Assembly: GCF_009827405.1 (NCBI RefSeq)
Contig: NZ_WTYY01000004.1
Coordinates: 248,001 to 312,000 of the forward strand
Direction of reading: 5' to 3'
Origin: Alteraurantiacibacter aestuarii
GTDB lineage: Bacteria; Pseudomonadota; Alphaproteobacteria; Sphingomonadales; Sphingomonadaceae
DNA length: 64,000 bases
Part shown: one piece after another, positions 37,282 through 45,720 of the stretch
How the letters are laid out: each line of letters starts with the position of its first letter
Numbering within the stretch: position 1 is the stretch's first letter
The notes under the pieces: model-generated
Told to the model about the DNA's origin: nothing
Database searches by the model: none
What the model saw: the letters and a program-made list of their open reading frames with translations, nothing else
Position numbers and translations under genes: made by a program

Positions 37282-38363
37282 AGCCGCACAACTTTTCCGT
37301 CGGTGACCTGCCAGACGGCGGCTCTGCCCTCGATTTCGGCGAATGGGGCGCGTTCTGTGCCCGTCAGCCATATCTGTGCGCCGCTTGACCCCAGCCGTTC
37401 GAACAGCGCCGCGCGGCGGACCGGATCGAGGTGAGCCGCCACTTCGTCCAGCAGCAGCACGCCGGGGCGATTGCCCGCAGCCAGCACGGCATGGGCCAGC
37501 GTGATGGCGATCAGCATGGCCTTTTGCTCCCCGGTTGAGCACAGCGCGGCGGGCACGTTCTTTCCCGCCATCACCACTTCCAGCTCATCCCGGTGCGGGC
37601 CTGACAGCGTGCGGCGGGCGGCCCTGTCGCGTTTGCGATTGCGGTCAAATTCGGCGCGCAAGGCCTGTTCGCCCAGGGGGCCTCCGGGCCGGTATGTCAG
37701 GGTGGGCCGGGCAAAGGGCTCTGCCGGCAACACCTCCAGCTGCGTGGCGAGTTGCTGGATCAGCGCGGCGCGTCCCTGTGCCAGCAGGGAACCGCTTTCA
37801 GCCATCTGCAATTCAATCGATTCCAGCCAGGTCTTGTCGGGTTCACGATCGTCAGACAGCAGGCGGTTTCTCTCGCGCAGGCTTGCCTCATAGCGGGTGG
37901 CATGGCGCGCATGTGCCGGGTCCACGGCCACCGTCAGCCGGTCCAGATAGCGGCGCCTGGTGCCTGCGCTTTCAGCGAACAGGCGATCCATCGCCGGGGT
38001 CAGCCAGCCCATGGAAAGCCATTCGCCAAGGCTGATCGCGCTGGCGCTGGTGGAATTGATGTGCACGATGCGCCGTCCGGGCTGCGCTGCCAGCGTGCCG
38101 GTTCCCAGCTTGACCGGATCGCTGCCATCGCCCTGATCGAGCGCGGCACTGACCGCAAAGCTGCCATCCCCGCCCTGACCCGCCATTTCCGCCATGGAGG
38201 CACGGCGCAGGCCGCGGCCCGGTGAAAACAGTGACAGGGCCTCCAGCACATTGGTCTTTCCCGCGCCGTTCTCTCCCACCAGCAGGTTGAAGCGCGCCGT
38301 GCCGTCCAGCCGGGTTTCGGCATGGTTGCGGAAGGTGGAAAGGGTGATCCGGTCGAGTGCCAT
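37278..38363 (-). CDS. recF: DNA replication and repair protein RecF
   Basis: SMC-like ATPase that loads RecA at gaps with RecO and RecR. The 361-residue protein has Walker A LVGENGAGKTNVLEAL near 28-43, the signature region CSTGEQKAMLIAI near 280, and Walker B VLLLDEVAAHLD near 303. The ATG at 38363 (MALDRITLSTFRNH) is the family N-terminus; the frame extends five codons further up. dnaA, dnaN and gyrB, its common neighbours, are absent here, as is usual in sphingomonads. Confidence 0.94.
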   Translation of the reverse strand: MALDRITLSTFRNHAETRLDGTARFNLLVGENGAGKTNVLEALSLFSPGRGLRRASMAEMAGQGGDGSFAVSAALDQGDGSDPVKLGTGTLAAQPGRRIVHINSTSASAISLGEWLSMGWLTPAMDRLFAESAGTRRRYLDRLTVAVDPAHARHATRYEASLRERNRLLSDDREPDKTWLESIELQMAESGSLLAQGRAALIQQLATQLEVLPAEPFARPTLTYRPGGPLGEQALRAEFDRNRKRDRAARRTLSGPHRDELEVVMAGKNVPAALCSTGEQKAMLIAITLAHAVLAAGNRPGVLLLDEVAAHLDPVRRAALFERLGSSGAQIWLTGTERAPFAEIEGRAAVWQVTDGKVVRL

Positions 38364-38586
38364 GGTGCGATCCGGCAATTAGGCGAGGCGGCGGCGCGTG
38401 ACCATGCAAAATGCCATTTCCAAATATTGGTGAAAAATCCCAACTCTCAGGATTGAGGGCGCTCAAATCTTTCGGCGAGCTGAACGGAAATGGCGGAATT
38501 CTGCCATTTTCTGCATTTGGCACACTTGCTGCAGTGTAGTTTGCATCGGGCAAATGAAAGCCCGGCAACCAATCAGGGGAAATGAA

Positions 38587-38715
38587 ATGTCGAACGAAAA
38601 CAGCTTTTTTCACCGCGCCGCCGCCGCTTTTGGTGCTGTCGCAATGTCCATGGCACTTCTGGTGAGCTACTTTGCAACTCCCGAAGTGCAGGCTGCCGCG
38701 ACGATGCTGGCATGA
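38587..38715 (+). CDS. 42-aa small membrane or exported protein
   Basis: A short ORF with a strong ribosome site (AGGGGAAATGAA) right before the ATG. The 42 residues begin MSNENSFFHRAAAAFG, contain one hydrophobic stretch (about 14-30, AMSMALLVSYFA) and end AAATMLA. It could be a signal peptide-like or single-span protein. Its stop overlaps the start of the PspC-like gene by four bases (ATGA), so the two are almost certainly translated together. No family recognised. Confidence 0.65.
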   Translation: MSNENSFFHRAAAAFGAVAMSMALLVSYFATPEVQAAATMLA

Positions 38716-38924
38716 GCCAGCTGAGTCAGCAGCCAGTCGGCGGTCCTCCGAAGAAATTCGGGCTCGATCGCCAGAACGGCAAGATCGCAGGTGTCTGCGC
38801 CGGTCTTGCCCGTTATTTCAAGATCGATCCGCTGGTGGTTCGATTGATCTTCGTGATCGGTGCGGTTGCCGGTGTCGGCAGTTTCATCCTGATCTATCTT
38901 GCGATCTGGGCGCTGGCGGACTGA
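38712..38924 (+). CDS. Stand-alone PspC domain protein
   Basis: A 70-residue PspC-domain protein: FGLDRQNGKIAGVCAGLARYFKID is the conserved amphipathic first part, followed by one long hydrophobic helix with LVVRLIFVIGAVAG and FILIYLAIWAL. It lacks the C-terminal coiled coil of the PspC at 50050-50427 in this window and is far from that operon. In other bacteria such short PspC proteins act as envelope stress factors. It is coupled to the 42-aa ORF upstream. Confidence 0.88.
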   Translation: MSQLSQQPVGGPPKKFGLDRQNGKIAGVCAGLARYFKIDPLVVRLIFVIGAVAGVGSFILIYLAIWALAD

Positions 38925-38952
38925 TCCGCCGGCGTCCCGACGCCTGCCGCGC

Positions 38953-39690
38953 TTAACGCGCCTTGGCGAAAGGCGAAAAGTCGGTTCCCGTGTCGAAAAC
39001 CTCCACGCCCTCGCGGCGCTTGAGGAAATTGACCACTCCGTAAGTGACCGGCGTCAGCAGCGCCTCCCAGCCGGTCTTCAGCGCCCATTGCGTCAGCGCC
39101 ACGGTGATCACCAGTTGGGTGGTCCACCCTTCCGCACCCATGAAGGCAAGCGGGTAGAACAGCGCACTGTCCACGCCCTGGCCGACAATGGTCGAACCGA
39201 TCGTGCGGCTCCACAAAGCCTTGCCCTGTGTCCAGATCTTCATCTTCGCCATCACATAGGAATTGACGAATTCTCCGGCCCAGAAGGCGATGATGGAGGC
39301 AAAGACTATGCGCGGGACTTGCCCGAAAACCTGCTCATAGGCGTCCTGCCCGCCCCAGTCGGCGGCCGGTGGCAGGGCGACCACAACCCACGCCATGAAG
39401 GCCATGAACAGCAGCGCGGCAAAGCCTGCCCAGATGCAGCGCCTTGCATGGGCATAGCCATAGACTTCGGTCAGTACGTCACCGATCACGTAGGACACCG
39501 GGAAGAACAGGATACCTGCGCCAAAGGGCCACAGGCCAACGCCGGGCAGGATGACTTCGGAAACCTTGCCCGCGCCGATCACGTTGGACAGCAGCAGTAT
39601 GGTGACAAAGGCCGCCATCACATAATCGAAATAGCGAAACTGCCGTCCGGCACCCGCCTTTCCGTCCAGTTGTTGCGGCTGCCTGTTCAT
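38953..39690 (-). CDS. Queuosine-precursor transporter (YhhQ/VUT family)
   Basis: A 245-residue inner-membrane protein with about six helices. Family motifs include LLLSNVIGAGKV near 31-42, FPVSYVIGDVLTEVYGY near 62-78, ARRCIWAGF, and FVNSYVMAKMKIWTQGK near 140. YhhQ proteins import preQ0/preQ1. With QueF at 17881-18348 this gives the cell a salvage entry into queuosine synthesis. The ATG at 39690 gives MNRQPQQLDGK; the frame is open 12 codons further up. Confidence 0.9.
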   Translation of the reverse strand: MNRQPQQLDGKAGAGRQFRYFDYVMAAFVTILLLSNVIGAGKVSEVILPGVGLWPFGAGILFFPVSYVIGDVLTEVYGYAHARRCIWAGFAALLFMAFMAWVVVALPPAADWGGQDAYEQVFGQVPRIVFASIIAFWAGEFVNSYVMAKMKIWTQGKALWSRTIGSTIVGQGVDSALFYPLAFMGAEGWTTQLVITVALTQWALKTGWEALLTPVTYGVVNFLKRREGVEVFDTGTDFSPFAKAR

Positions 39691-39749
39691 CGAAGTGCAG
39701 CCTATCGCGATTTGCGCCCGGCGCAAAGCCCGCTATGGACCACCGCGAC

Positions 39750-39826
39750 GCGCCCATAGCTCAGCTGGATAGAGCACGGGACTTCTAATCCTGAGGCCGC
39801 AGGTTCGACTCCTGCTGGGCGCGCCA
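39750..39826 (+). tRNA. tRNA-Arg (anticodon TCT)
   Basis: A 77-nt cloverleaf with acceptor arms GCGCCCA/TGGGCGC, D arm GCTCAGCTGGATAGAGC, anticodon loop CTTCTAA (TCT at 39784-39786), T loop TTCGACT, discriminator G and encoded CCA. It reads the AGA arginine codon, rare in such a GC-rich genome. No attachment-site repeat or integrase is seen beside it. Confidence 0.95.
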
Positions 39827-40046
39827 GTTTTGTCGGAAATTTTTACACGCGGTGCGCGCGTTAAGGTTTCGCCAACCATCGTCTCCCGCACAAATCCGCC
39901 AAACCGCAAAACTGGCACGGCTCGTGCAATGTTATTGGCGTACCCAAGAGGGTCTTCGAACGAGGTGGGGCCGAACCCCTGGATCCCCAAAGTCTCCCGG
40001 CTCCACCTCCCCGAAGCCCCGCTCTCCCCAACAATCAGACGAAGTT

Positions 40047-40661
40047 CTAGCGGTGACCGGCCCAAGGCACGTCGGTGCGCGTCATGATCATGTCCCCTGC
40101 ATAAGGCTGGCACAGATCGAAAGCCGCCTGCGGATCATCACCCAGATATTGCTGCCAGTTTTCGGGCGGGATAATCACCGGCATGCGGTGATGCACGCTG
40201 CGCATCTGCGCATTGGCGCCGGTGATCACCATCGTATAGGCGGGGCCCCATTCTGCGGTATCGCGCCACAATCCGGCGATGGCGAACAAGGGCGTATCGG
40301 GCAGGGTAAACCAGGTGCGGGTCTTGGCGCCCTTTTCCCCTTCGGCCTCGGCGAATTCGGAAACCGGGATCAGGCAGCGCCGCGATTTGAAGCTGGCCGA
40401 CCAGAACGGGCTGCCCAGCTTGTCACTGCGGGCATTGTTGACCGGCTTGGGCTTCAGCGGCTGGCCCTTGGCGCCCTTGCGCGCCAGCGGGAAGCCCCAG
40501 TTCATCTGTTGAATGCGCCGGTCAGCCAGCACCAGGCCGGGATATCCGGGATAGATTTCTGCGGGGGAATTGCCCGGCGCCACGCGCATGTCTGCCCCGA
40601 TGGCAGAAAAGAAATCCGCCACTTCGGTGCGGCTCTGGTTCATGCGGTAGAGATTGCACAT
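40047..40661 (-). CDS. SOS-response-associated peptidase family protein (YedK/HMCES)
   Basis: Covalently caps abasic sites in single-stranded DNA through the N-terminal cysteine. The 204-residue protein starts MCNLY, so Cys2 becomes the new N-terminus. It also has NNAR near 75-78 (Asn), the region PVSEFAEAEG near 99-108 (a conserved Glu), and VHHRMPVII near 156-164 (His), matching the four key positions of YedK. Length is normal. No LexA box was identified in the short upstream space. Confidence 0.93.
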   Translation of the reverse strand: MCNLYRMNQSRTEVADFFSAIGADMRVAPGNSPAEIYPGYPGLVLADRRIQQMNWGFPLARKGAKGQPLKPKPVNNARSDKLGSPFWSASFKSRRCLIPVSEFAEAEGEKGAKTRTWFTLPDTPLFAIAGLWRDTAEWGPAYTMVITGANAQMRSVHHRMPVIIPPENWQQYLGDDPQAAFDLCQPYAGDMIMTRTDVPWAGHR

Positions 40662-40673
40662 GTCGCCGTGGGA

Positions 40674-41297
40674 TCAGTAACCCGCTTCGGCTGCGGGCAC
40701 GGGACCGGCGGTGAAGCCACCAGCCATCGGCCAGATCAGGTCACCGGTGATAACCCCCATGCTCATCGGCAGGCGTGAGCTGGCGAGGAAGTGAATTTCG
40801 CTGGGGTTGCGGCCCATGTCATAGCGGGTGACGAAGACACTCAGGCCCAGTTCGGGATTGTCCGGGTCCCATTCAATCGTTTCGCAGCCTTGCGTGAGCG
40901 GCTCCACCGGGCCGATTTCATCGTTCGGACCGATCATCACCCGGAAATTCTCACCCAGGGCGAAAGATCGCTCCTTGCCCGATGTGTTGACCAAGTAAAC
41001 GGGCGTTCTGCCATCCGCCTCTTGCGGCAGGACCACAGGTTGGAAAGCGACCGCGTCGCAGGCATCGTCAGGCTGGGCGGCGATGTACTCGCGGATTTCG
41101 GCGATTGCCTCAATCTGGGCAGGTTGCATCTGCTGCGATGAATCGGGCGCGCTCAACTGCTCGGCAATCAGCGCGGCACGCTGCTGCGCCTGGCTTGCCG
41201 CGGCCATCCGCGCTTCAATATCCGCAGGCTCAAAATCCTGTGCGGCGGCGGCGCTGGCCAGCGACAGCATGGCTGGCAACAGAATGATGCGCTTCAT
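40674..41297 (-). CDS. Exported protein of unknown function
   Basis: A 207-residue protein with a cleavable signal peptide (LPAMLSLASAAAAQ, cut after residue 19-20), then a short Gln/Ala-rich helix (about 25-75) and an immunoglobulin-like beta-rich domain with two Cys (DDACDAV and QGCETIEW) that may form a disulfide. Segments such as PVYLVNTSGKERSFALGENFRVMIG hint at a beta sandwich. I do not recognise a family. It ends 12 bases upstream of the YedK-like gene and could share its transcript. Confidence 0.7.
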   Translation of the reverse strand: MKRIILLPAMLSLASAAAAQDFEPADIEARMAAASQAQQRAALIAEQLSAPDSSQQMQPAQIEAIAEIREYIAAQPDDACDAVAFQPVVLPQEADGRTPVYLVNTSGKERSFALGENFRVMIGPNDEIGPVEPLTQGCETIEWDPDNPELGLSVFVTRYDMGRNPSEIHFLASSRLPMSMGVITGDLIWPMAGGFTAGPVPAAEAGY

Positions 41298-41339
41298 CGA
41301 AAACTCCCGCCGTGTGTAATCGGTGGGAGCGTAGAGCGA

Positions 41340-41669
41340 TCACTCGGCCTTGGCGACCTGCTTTTCATCCAGCAGCTGCTGCAATTCGCCAGCTTCGTAC
41401 ATTTCCATCATGATGTCGCTGCCGCCGACGAATTCACCCTTCACATACAGTTGCGGGATGGTCGGCCAGTCAGAGAAACCCTTGATGCCCTGGCGAATCT
41501 CCATGTCCTGCAACACGTCGACGCTTTCAAAGGCGACATTGCAGTGATCGAGGATCGCGCAGGCGCGGTTGGAGAAGCCGCACTGCGGAAACAGCGGCGT
41601 GCCCTTCATGAAGAGAACCACGTCGTTCTCGTTCACGATCTTGGAAATGCGTTCATTTGTCTCGGACAT
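41340..41669 (-). CDS. grxD: Monothiol glutaredoxin Grx4/GrxD type
   Basis: A 109-residue CGFS-type glutaredoxin involved in Fe-S cluster carriage. The motif PQCGFSNRA (Cys near 30) with KGTPLFP before it, and WPTIPQLYVKGEFVGGSDIMMEM after it, are diagnostic. The ATG at 41669 (MSETNERI) is the expected start. It follows bolA in the common grxD-bolA pair, whose products form a Fe-S-bridged complex. Confidence 0.95.
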   Translation of the reverse strand: MSETNERISKIVNENDVVLFMKGTPLFPQCGFSNRACAILDHCNVAFESVDVLQDMEIRQGIKGFSDWPTIPQLYVKGEFVGGSDIMMEMYEAGELQQLLDEKQVAKAE

Positions 41670-41699
41670 GGGTCCCACCAATTTGTTCTGTTGAAGCCA

Positions 41700-41933
41700 T
41701 CAATTGGGAACGGACGTGCTCAGTTGCAAGGCATGGAGTTCGCCGCCCATCCGGCCGCCCAGCGCTTCATAAACCATCTTGTGCTGCGCGACGCGCGTCT
41801 TGCCCCTGAAGGCTGCGGATTCCACGCGGGCCTGATAATGGTCGCCATCATCCACCAGCGCGGTGATCTCTACCACGGCATCAGGAAGTGCGGCCTTGAT
41901 CAGGGCTTCGATATCCGCCGCTGGCATCGCCAT
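41700..41933 (-). CDS. bolA: BolA family protein
   Basis: A 77-residue BolA/IbaG protein. Seen: DIEALIKAALPDAVVEI at the N-terminus, DGDHYQARVESAAFRGKTRVAQHKMVY with the conserved Cys/His cluster-binding His, and ALGGRMGGELHALQL, the C-terminal family helix. Partner of GrxD in [2Fe-2S] carriage; the genes are 30 bases apart. Start ATG at 41933. Confidence 0.95.
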   Translation of the reverse strand: MAMPAADIEALIKAALPDAVVEITALVDDGDHYQARVESAAFRGKTRVAQHKMVYEALGGRMGGELHALQLSTSVPN

Positions 41934-41952
41934 CAGATCATGCTCCGCTTCA

Positions 41953-42276
41953 TCAGGATTCGCTCATGAACTGGCGGCGAGCCTCGATCGCCTTTTCTTC
42001 CAGCTGGGCGCGCACGGTGGATTCGTCCACGTCGCATCCGGCAGCGGTAAGATCGCCAACCAGCTTGCGGATCACATCCTCGTCGCCCGCTTCCTCAAAA
42101 TCGGCCTGTACCACCGCCTTCTTGTAGGCTTCGGTCTCTTCCGGGGTGAGGCCCATCACCTGCGCCGCCCATTCGCCCAGCAGGCGGTTGCGGCGGGCAG
42201 CAATGCGAAAGGCATTGTCCTCGTCAAAGGCGAACTTGGCTTCTTCCGCGCGCTCGCGGTCCTTGAAATCGGTCAT
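41953..42276 (-). CDS. ATPase inhibitor subunit zeta (DUF1476)
   Basis: A 107-residue DUF1476 protein, the family of the alphaproteobacterial F1-ATPase inhibitor zeta. N-terminus MTDFKDRERAEEAKFAFDED matches the inhibitory N-terminal helix, followed by RRNRLLGEWAAQVMG and a four-helix bundle. In Paracoccus zeta blocks rotation of F1. It sits just upstream of bolA-grxD, the conserved arrangement in this class. Confidence 0.92.
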   Translation of the reverse strand: MTDFKDRERAEEAKFAFDEDNAFRIAARRNRLLGEWAAQVMGLTPEETEAYKKAVVQADFEEAGDEDVIRKLVGDLTAAGCDVDESTVRAQLEEKAIEARRQFMSES

Positions 42277-42322
42277 TTTGATAGCCCTTTATCCAGTTGG
42301 ATATATTTTGCCTGAGGCTGGG

Positions 42323-42925
42323 TCAGGCGGCAAGCCCGGTTCCGCGCGCCAGCCAAGGTTTTTCCTGCGCCAGACGCTGCTCATATCCGGTTATGGCGTC
42401 CTTGCGGGTAAGCGTGAGGCCAACCTCATCAAGACCCTGCAGCAGGCAGAACTTGCGGAATGGATCAATCTCGAAACTGAAACGATCCTGGAACGGCGAG
42501 GTCACGATCTGGCTTTCCAGGTCAATCGTGATCGGATCGGTCCGGGCCACTTCCATCAAACGGTCCACCTGATCCTGCGGCAGGACCACAGTGAGAATGC
42601 CGTTCTTGAAGGCATTGCCCGCGAAGATATCCGAAAAGCTGGGGGCGATTACCGCCTTCACGCCCATATCGAGCAAGGCCCATGCGGCGTGTTCGCGGCT
42701 GGAACCGCAGCCAAAATTGTCACCGGCGATGATGATCGGCGATCCCTTGTACTGCGGATCGTCGAACACATTGGCCGGATCCTTGCGCAAGGCCTCAAAC
42801 GCCCCGCGGCCAAGCCCGTCACGGCTGACGGTCTTGAGGAAATGGGCGGGGATAATGATGTCCGTGTCGACATTCTTCATGCCGAAGGGGTACGCGCCCC
42901 CTTCAACCTGCGTGACAGGATCCAT
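42323..42925 (-). CDS. leuD: 3-isopropylmalate dehydratase small subunit
   Basis: Small subunit of isopropylmalate isomerase in leucine biosynthesis. The 200 residues contain [14 protein letters not shown] near 19-32 and the core [17 protein letters not shown] near 68-84, both signatures. The ATG at 42925 overlaps the stop of the 53-aa ORF as TGATG. LeuC is encoded about 700 bases upstream, separated by a DNA glycosylase gene and the small ORF. Confidence 0.95.
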   Translation of the reverse strand: MDPVTQVEGGAYPFGMKNVDTDIIIPAHFLKTVSRDGLGRGAFEALRKDPANVFDDPQYKGSPIIIAGDNFGCGSSREHAAWALLDMGVKAVIAPSFSDIFAGNAFKNGILTVVLPQDQVDRLMEVARTDPITIDLESQIVTSPFQDRFSFEIDPFRKFCLLQGLDEVGLTLTRKDAITGYEQRLAQEKPWLARGTGLAA

Positions 42926-43086
42926 CAATCGGTCTCCGGATTTTCGCCGGAGGGGATGGCAGGAAGCTGCGCAGGCTCATTGCTCTTGTCCTTGCGCTTG
43001 TTCACGTAAATCAACGCCGCAGCCACAGCTGCAGAACCGATCGCGCCGGCAATGGCGGCTTTTCCAGTGGGGAATTTCTTGGTCAT
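42925..43086 (-). CDS. 53-aa single-span membrane protein between leuC and leuD
   Basis: A short ORF starting at ATG 43086 and coupled to leuD by a TGATG overlap. The 53 residues open [14 protein letters not shown], have one hydrophobic stretch (about 10-27), a basic patch NKRKDK, and a Pro/Glu tail ending ENPETD. One transmembrane helix with the basic cytoplasmic side after it is likely. No family recognised; a structural or regulatory role at the leu locus is possible. Confidence 0.65.
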   Translation of the reverse strand: MTKKFPTGKAAIAGAIGSAAVAAALIYVNKRKDKSNEPAQLPAIPSGENPETD

Positions 43087-43141
43087 GATTCTTCAATGGG
43101 CGTAGGCGGATTTGGTTGCAAGATTGACGGGCGGAAAAGAT

Positions 43142-43630
43142 TCACTTCAGGAATTGGCCCAGCTCCATCCACCGCGCCTGTTTCCCCGCCAGATTCATCG
43201 CTGCATAGGCCGGGCTGGAGGAGGGCAGGCTGACCAGCATATAGGGTGAGCCTGCCAGCAATTTGCTGCCGATCCGGGCGGATTTGGCGCCGTTGAAGCC
43301 GATGGCGCGCAGGGCGGGGAGTTGGGCGCACAGATCGTGCAGGCTGTTGTGGCTCTCCTCGCGAATGGCACTGTCCAGGCTGCCTTCCCGGTGTGCCGAT
43401 TGCACAGTGTCCCACAGGCCGATCCCGGCATTCAGCAGGGCTTGCAGGCGAAGCTCGTAATCCAGCGCAACAAGATCGCGGCCGATCACCGCGCCGACAA
43501 GCTGCCAGAACTGGTTGCGCGGATGGGCATAATATCGCCCGGCGGCCAGCGATGCCTCACCCGGCAGGCTGCCGAGCAACAGCAGCCGCGTATCGGGCGA
43601 TACGACCGGAGGGAAACCTGCCTTACGCAG
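43142..43630 (-). CDS. Uracil/hypoxanthine-type DNA glycosylase (UDG superfamily)
   Basis: A base-excision repair glycosylase of the UDG superfamily, resembling DNA-deoxyinosine glycosylases: first-strand motif [13 protein letters not shown], then [36 protein letters not shown] and a C-terminal SLPSSSPA. Odd start: upstream of TTG 43579 there is no ATG or GTG before a stop at 43640-43642. Starting at TTG would cut the first strand. A CTG at 43630, overlapping the leuC stop, gives the full-length family protein (162 residues) and is my choice. Start remains uncertain. Confidence 0.72.
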   Translation of the reverse strand: MRKAGFPPVVSPDTRLLLLGSLPGEASLAAGRYYAHPRNQFWQLVGAVIGRDLVALDYELRLQALLNAGIGLWDTVQSAHREGSLDSAIREESHNSLHDLCAQLPALRAIGFNGAKSARIGSKLLAGSPYMLVSLPSSSPAYAAMNLAGKQARWMELGQFLK

Positions 43631-45065
43631 GCTGCTTGCTCAGCTCCCGCACGTCGGCAAGCCTGCCTGCAACGGCAGCGGCTGCCGCCATCGACGGGCT
43701 GACCAGATGCGTGCGCGCGCCGGGTCCCTGTCGGCCCACGAAATTGCGATTGCTGGTGGAGGCTGAGCGTTCGCCCATGGGCACCTTGTCCGGGTTCATG
43801 CCAAGGCACGCCGAACAGCCCGGCTCACGCCATTCCAGCCCGGCATCGATGAACACCTTGTCCAGCCCCTCGGCCTCGGCCTGGATTTTGACGAGGCCGG
43901 AACCCGGCACCACGATGCCCCATTTGATGTTGGGGTGTATGTGGCGGCCGCGCAGAACCTCTGCTGCGGCGCGCAAGTCCTCGATCCTGCTGTTGGTGCA
44001 CGAACCGATGAAGATGTTCTGCACTTCGATTTCGTCCATCCGCTGCCCCGGCTCCAGCCCCATGTAATCAAGGCTGGCGCGCGCGGCTTTCTGCTTGGAA
44101 GGATCGGCAAAGCTGAGCGGATCGGGCACCACGCCGCCGATGGGCACCACGTCTTCAGGGCTGGTGCCCCAGGTGACGGTCGGCTCGACTTCGGTGGCAT
44201 CGATCACCACGGATTTGTCAAACACCGCGCCTTCATCGCTGTGCAGTGTCTTCCAATAGGCGACGGCCTTGTCCCATTCCTCACCCTTGGGGGCGAAGTT
44301 GCGCCCTTTGAGATAGGCAAAGGTGGTTTCATCGGGCGCGATCATCCCGCCGCGCGCGCCGCCCTCTATGCTCATGTTGCATACGGTCAGGCGGCTTTCG
44401 ATGGACATGTCCTCAAACACCTTGCCGCGATATTCGATCACATGACCGGTGCCGCCGGCGGTGCCGATCACGCCGATGATGTGCAGGATCAGATCCTTTG
44501 AGGTGATGCCGGGGCCAAGTTCGCCCTCCACCCGGATTTCCATGGTCCTGGACTTGCGCAGCAGCAGCGTCTGCGTGGCGAGCACGTGCTCCACCTCGCT
44601 GGTGCCGATGCCAAAGGCCCATGCGCCAAGCCCGCCGTGGCAGGCGGTGTGGCTGTCACCGCAAACGATAGTGGTGCCGGGCAGGGAGAAGCCCTGTTCC
44701 GGGCCGACCACATGGACAATTCCCTGTTCCTTGGCCGTCGCACCGAAGTAGCGCACGCCAAAGGCCGGGGCATTGGCTTCCAGCGCGGCCAGCTGCGCAG
44801 CGCTTTCCTGATCGGCAATGGGAATGCGATTGCCATCGGCGTCCACCCGCGCCGTGGTGGGCAGGTTGTGATCGGGCACCGCCAGCGTCAGTTCCGGGCG
44901 GCGGACCTTGCGGCCGGAAAGGCGCAGGGCTTCAAAGGCCTGCGGGCTGGTCACTTCGTGGACCAGATGGCGATCGATGAAGATCAGGCAGGTGCCGTCA
45001 TCGCGTTGTTCCACGACGTGGGCATCCCAGATCTTGTCATAAAGGGTGCGGTGTTTTGCAGACAT
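43623..45065 (-). CDS. leuC: 3-isopropylmalate dehydratase large subunit
   Basis: Large, [4Fe-4S]-containing subunit of isopropylmalate isomerase. The 480 residues show [12 protein letters not shown] near the start, [19 protein letters not shown] near 135, the cluster Cys in FIGSCTNSR near 350 and [11 protein letters not shown] near 410-420, and the C-terminal [19 protein letters not shown]. Length and order are normal. It heads the unit leuC-glycosylase-53-aa ORF-leuD. Confidence 0.96.
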   Translation of the reverse strand: MSAKHRTLYDKIWDAHVVEQRDDGTCLIFIDRHLVHEVTSPQAFEALRLSGRKVRRPELTLAVPDHNLPTTARVDADGNRIPIADQESAAQLAALEANAPAFGVRYFGATAKEQGIVHVVGPEQGFSLPGTTIVCGDSHTACHGGLGAWAFGIGTSEVEHVLATQTLLLRKSRTMEIRVEGELGPGITSKDLILHIIGVIGTAGGTGHVIEYRGKVFEDMSIESRLTVCNMSIEGGARGGMIAPDETTFAYLKGRNFAPKGEEWDKAVAYWKTLHSDEGAVFDKSVVIDATEVEPTVTWGTSPEDVVPIGGVVPDPLSFADPSKQKAARASLDYMGLEPGQRMDEIEVQNIFIGSCTNSRIEDLRAAAEVLRGRHIHPNIKWGIVVPGSGLVKIQAEAEGLDKVFIDAGLEWREPGCSACLGMNPDKVPMGERSASTSNRNFVGRQGPGARTHLVSPSMAAAAAVAGRLADVRELSKQPA

Positions 45066-45176
45066 GCAGCCCCGTTAGCCGCCAATGCCACTTTACGGCA
45101 AGCTGCGCGCGGCGAAGGAATTCTTTTTCGCGCCAAATGACTTGGAAAAGAAACAATTCTGCACTAACTGACAATT

Positions 45177-45602
45177 ATGTCAGCAAATGCACATGCCATT
45201 CCGATTCACATCACCCCCGATGATATTGATTTCATGGGCCACGTGAACAATGCCCGCTATCTGAACTGGGTTCAGGACGTGGTGCTCAGCCATTGGCGCA
45301 AGGTCGCCCCGCCGGAAACGGTGGCCGCGCATGCGTGGGTGGCCCTCAAGCATGAGATTACCTATCGCCGCCCGGCTTTCCTGAAGGATGACGTGGTGGC
45401 CAGCACGGTGCTGGAAAAGATCGCCGGTGCGCGCGCCTTCTACAACACGGTGATCGACCGCGGCGGCGAAGTGCTGGCCGAAGTGCAGAGCATGTGGTGC
45501 TGCATCGATACCAACACGCTGCGCCCGGCGCGGATTGACCGCAATGTGGCGGAGAAATATTTCGGTCTGCCGCGCCAGCAGAAGACCTACACCGGCGAAT
45601 AG
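45177..45602 (+). CDS. Hotdog-fold acyl-CoA thioesterase
   Basis: A 141-residue 4-hydroxybenzoyl-CoA thioesterase-type hotdog protein. Seen: DDIDFMGHVNNARYLNWVQD (residues 15-34) with the conserved Asp/His/Asn of the YbgC/FadM group, then EITYRRPAFLKDDVVASTVL and the strand with MWCCIDTNTLRPARI. It hydrolyses acyl-CoA, substrate unknown. Divergent from leuC. Confidence 0.88.
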   Translation: MSANAHAIPIHITPDDIDFMGHVNNARYLNWVQDVVLSHWRKVAPPETVAAHAWVALKHEITYRRPAFLKDDVVASTVLEKIAGARAFYNTVIDRGGEVLAEVQSMWCCIDTNTLRPARIDRNVAEKYFGLPRQQKTYTGE

Positions 45603-45613
45603 GGCGCGGCGTT

Positions 45614-45660
45614 GCTGACTGGGCGCCGCTGAGTGGGCGCCGCTGAGTGGCGTTGCTGAA
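45614..45660. repeat. Short tandem repeat upstream of crtZ
   Basis: Three imperfect copies of the 14-mer GCTGAGTGGGCGCC (45614-45627, 45628-45641, 45642-45654), then GCTGA again. It lies between the thioesterase stop and crtZ. Confidence 0.7.
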
Positions 45661-45720
45661 AGGTGAGGGGGCCAAAGGTCCGCTTTGCCTCCGGCCCATA
45701 CCGCGCCTATACAGGCAGCC

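Noticed and set aside
39750-40046. tRNA-Arg as an integration site for a mobile element
   Set aside because: No integrase, no repeated tRNA 3' end and no change of gene style nearby; only 220 bases of empty sequence follow.
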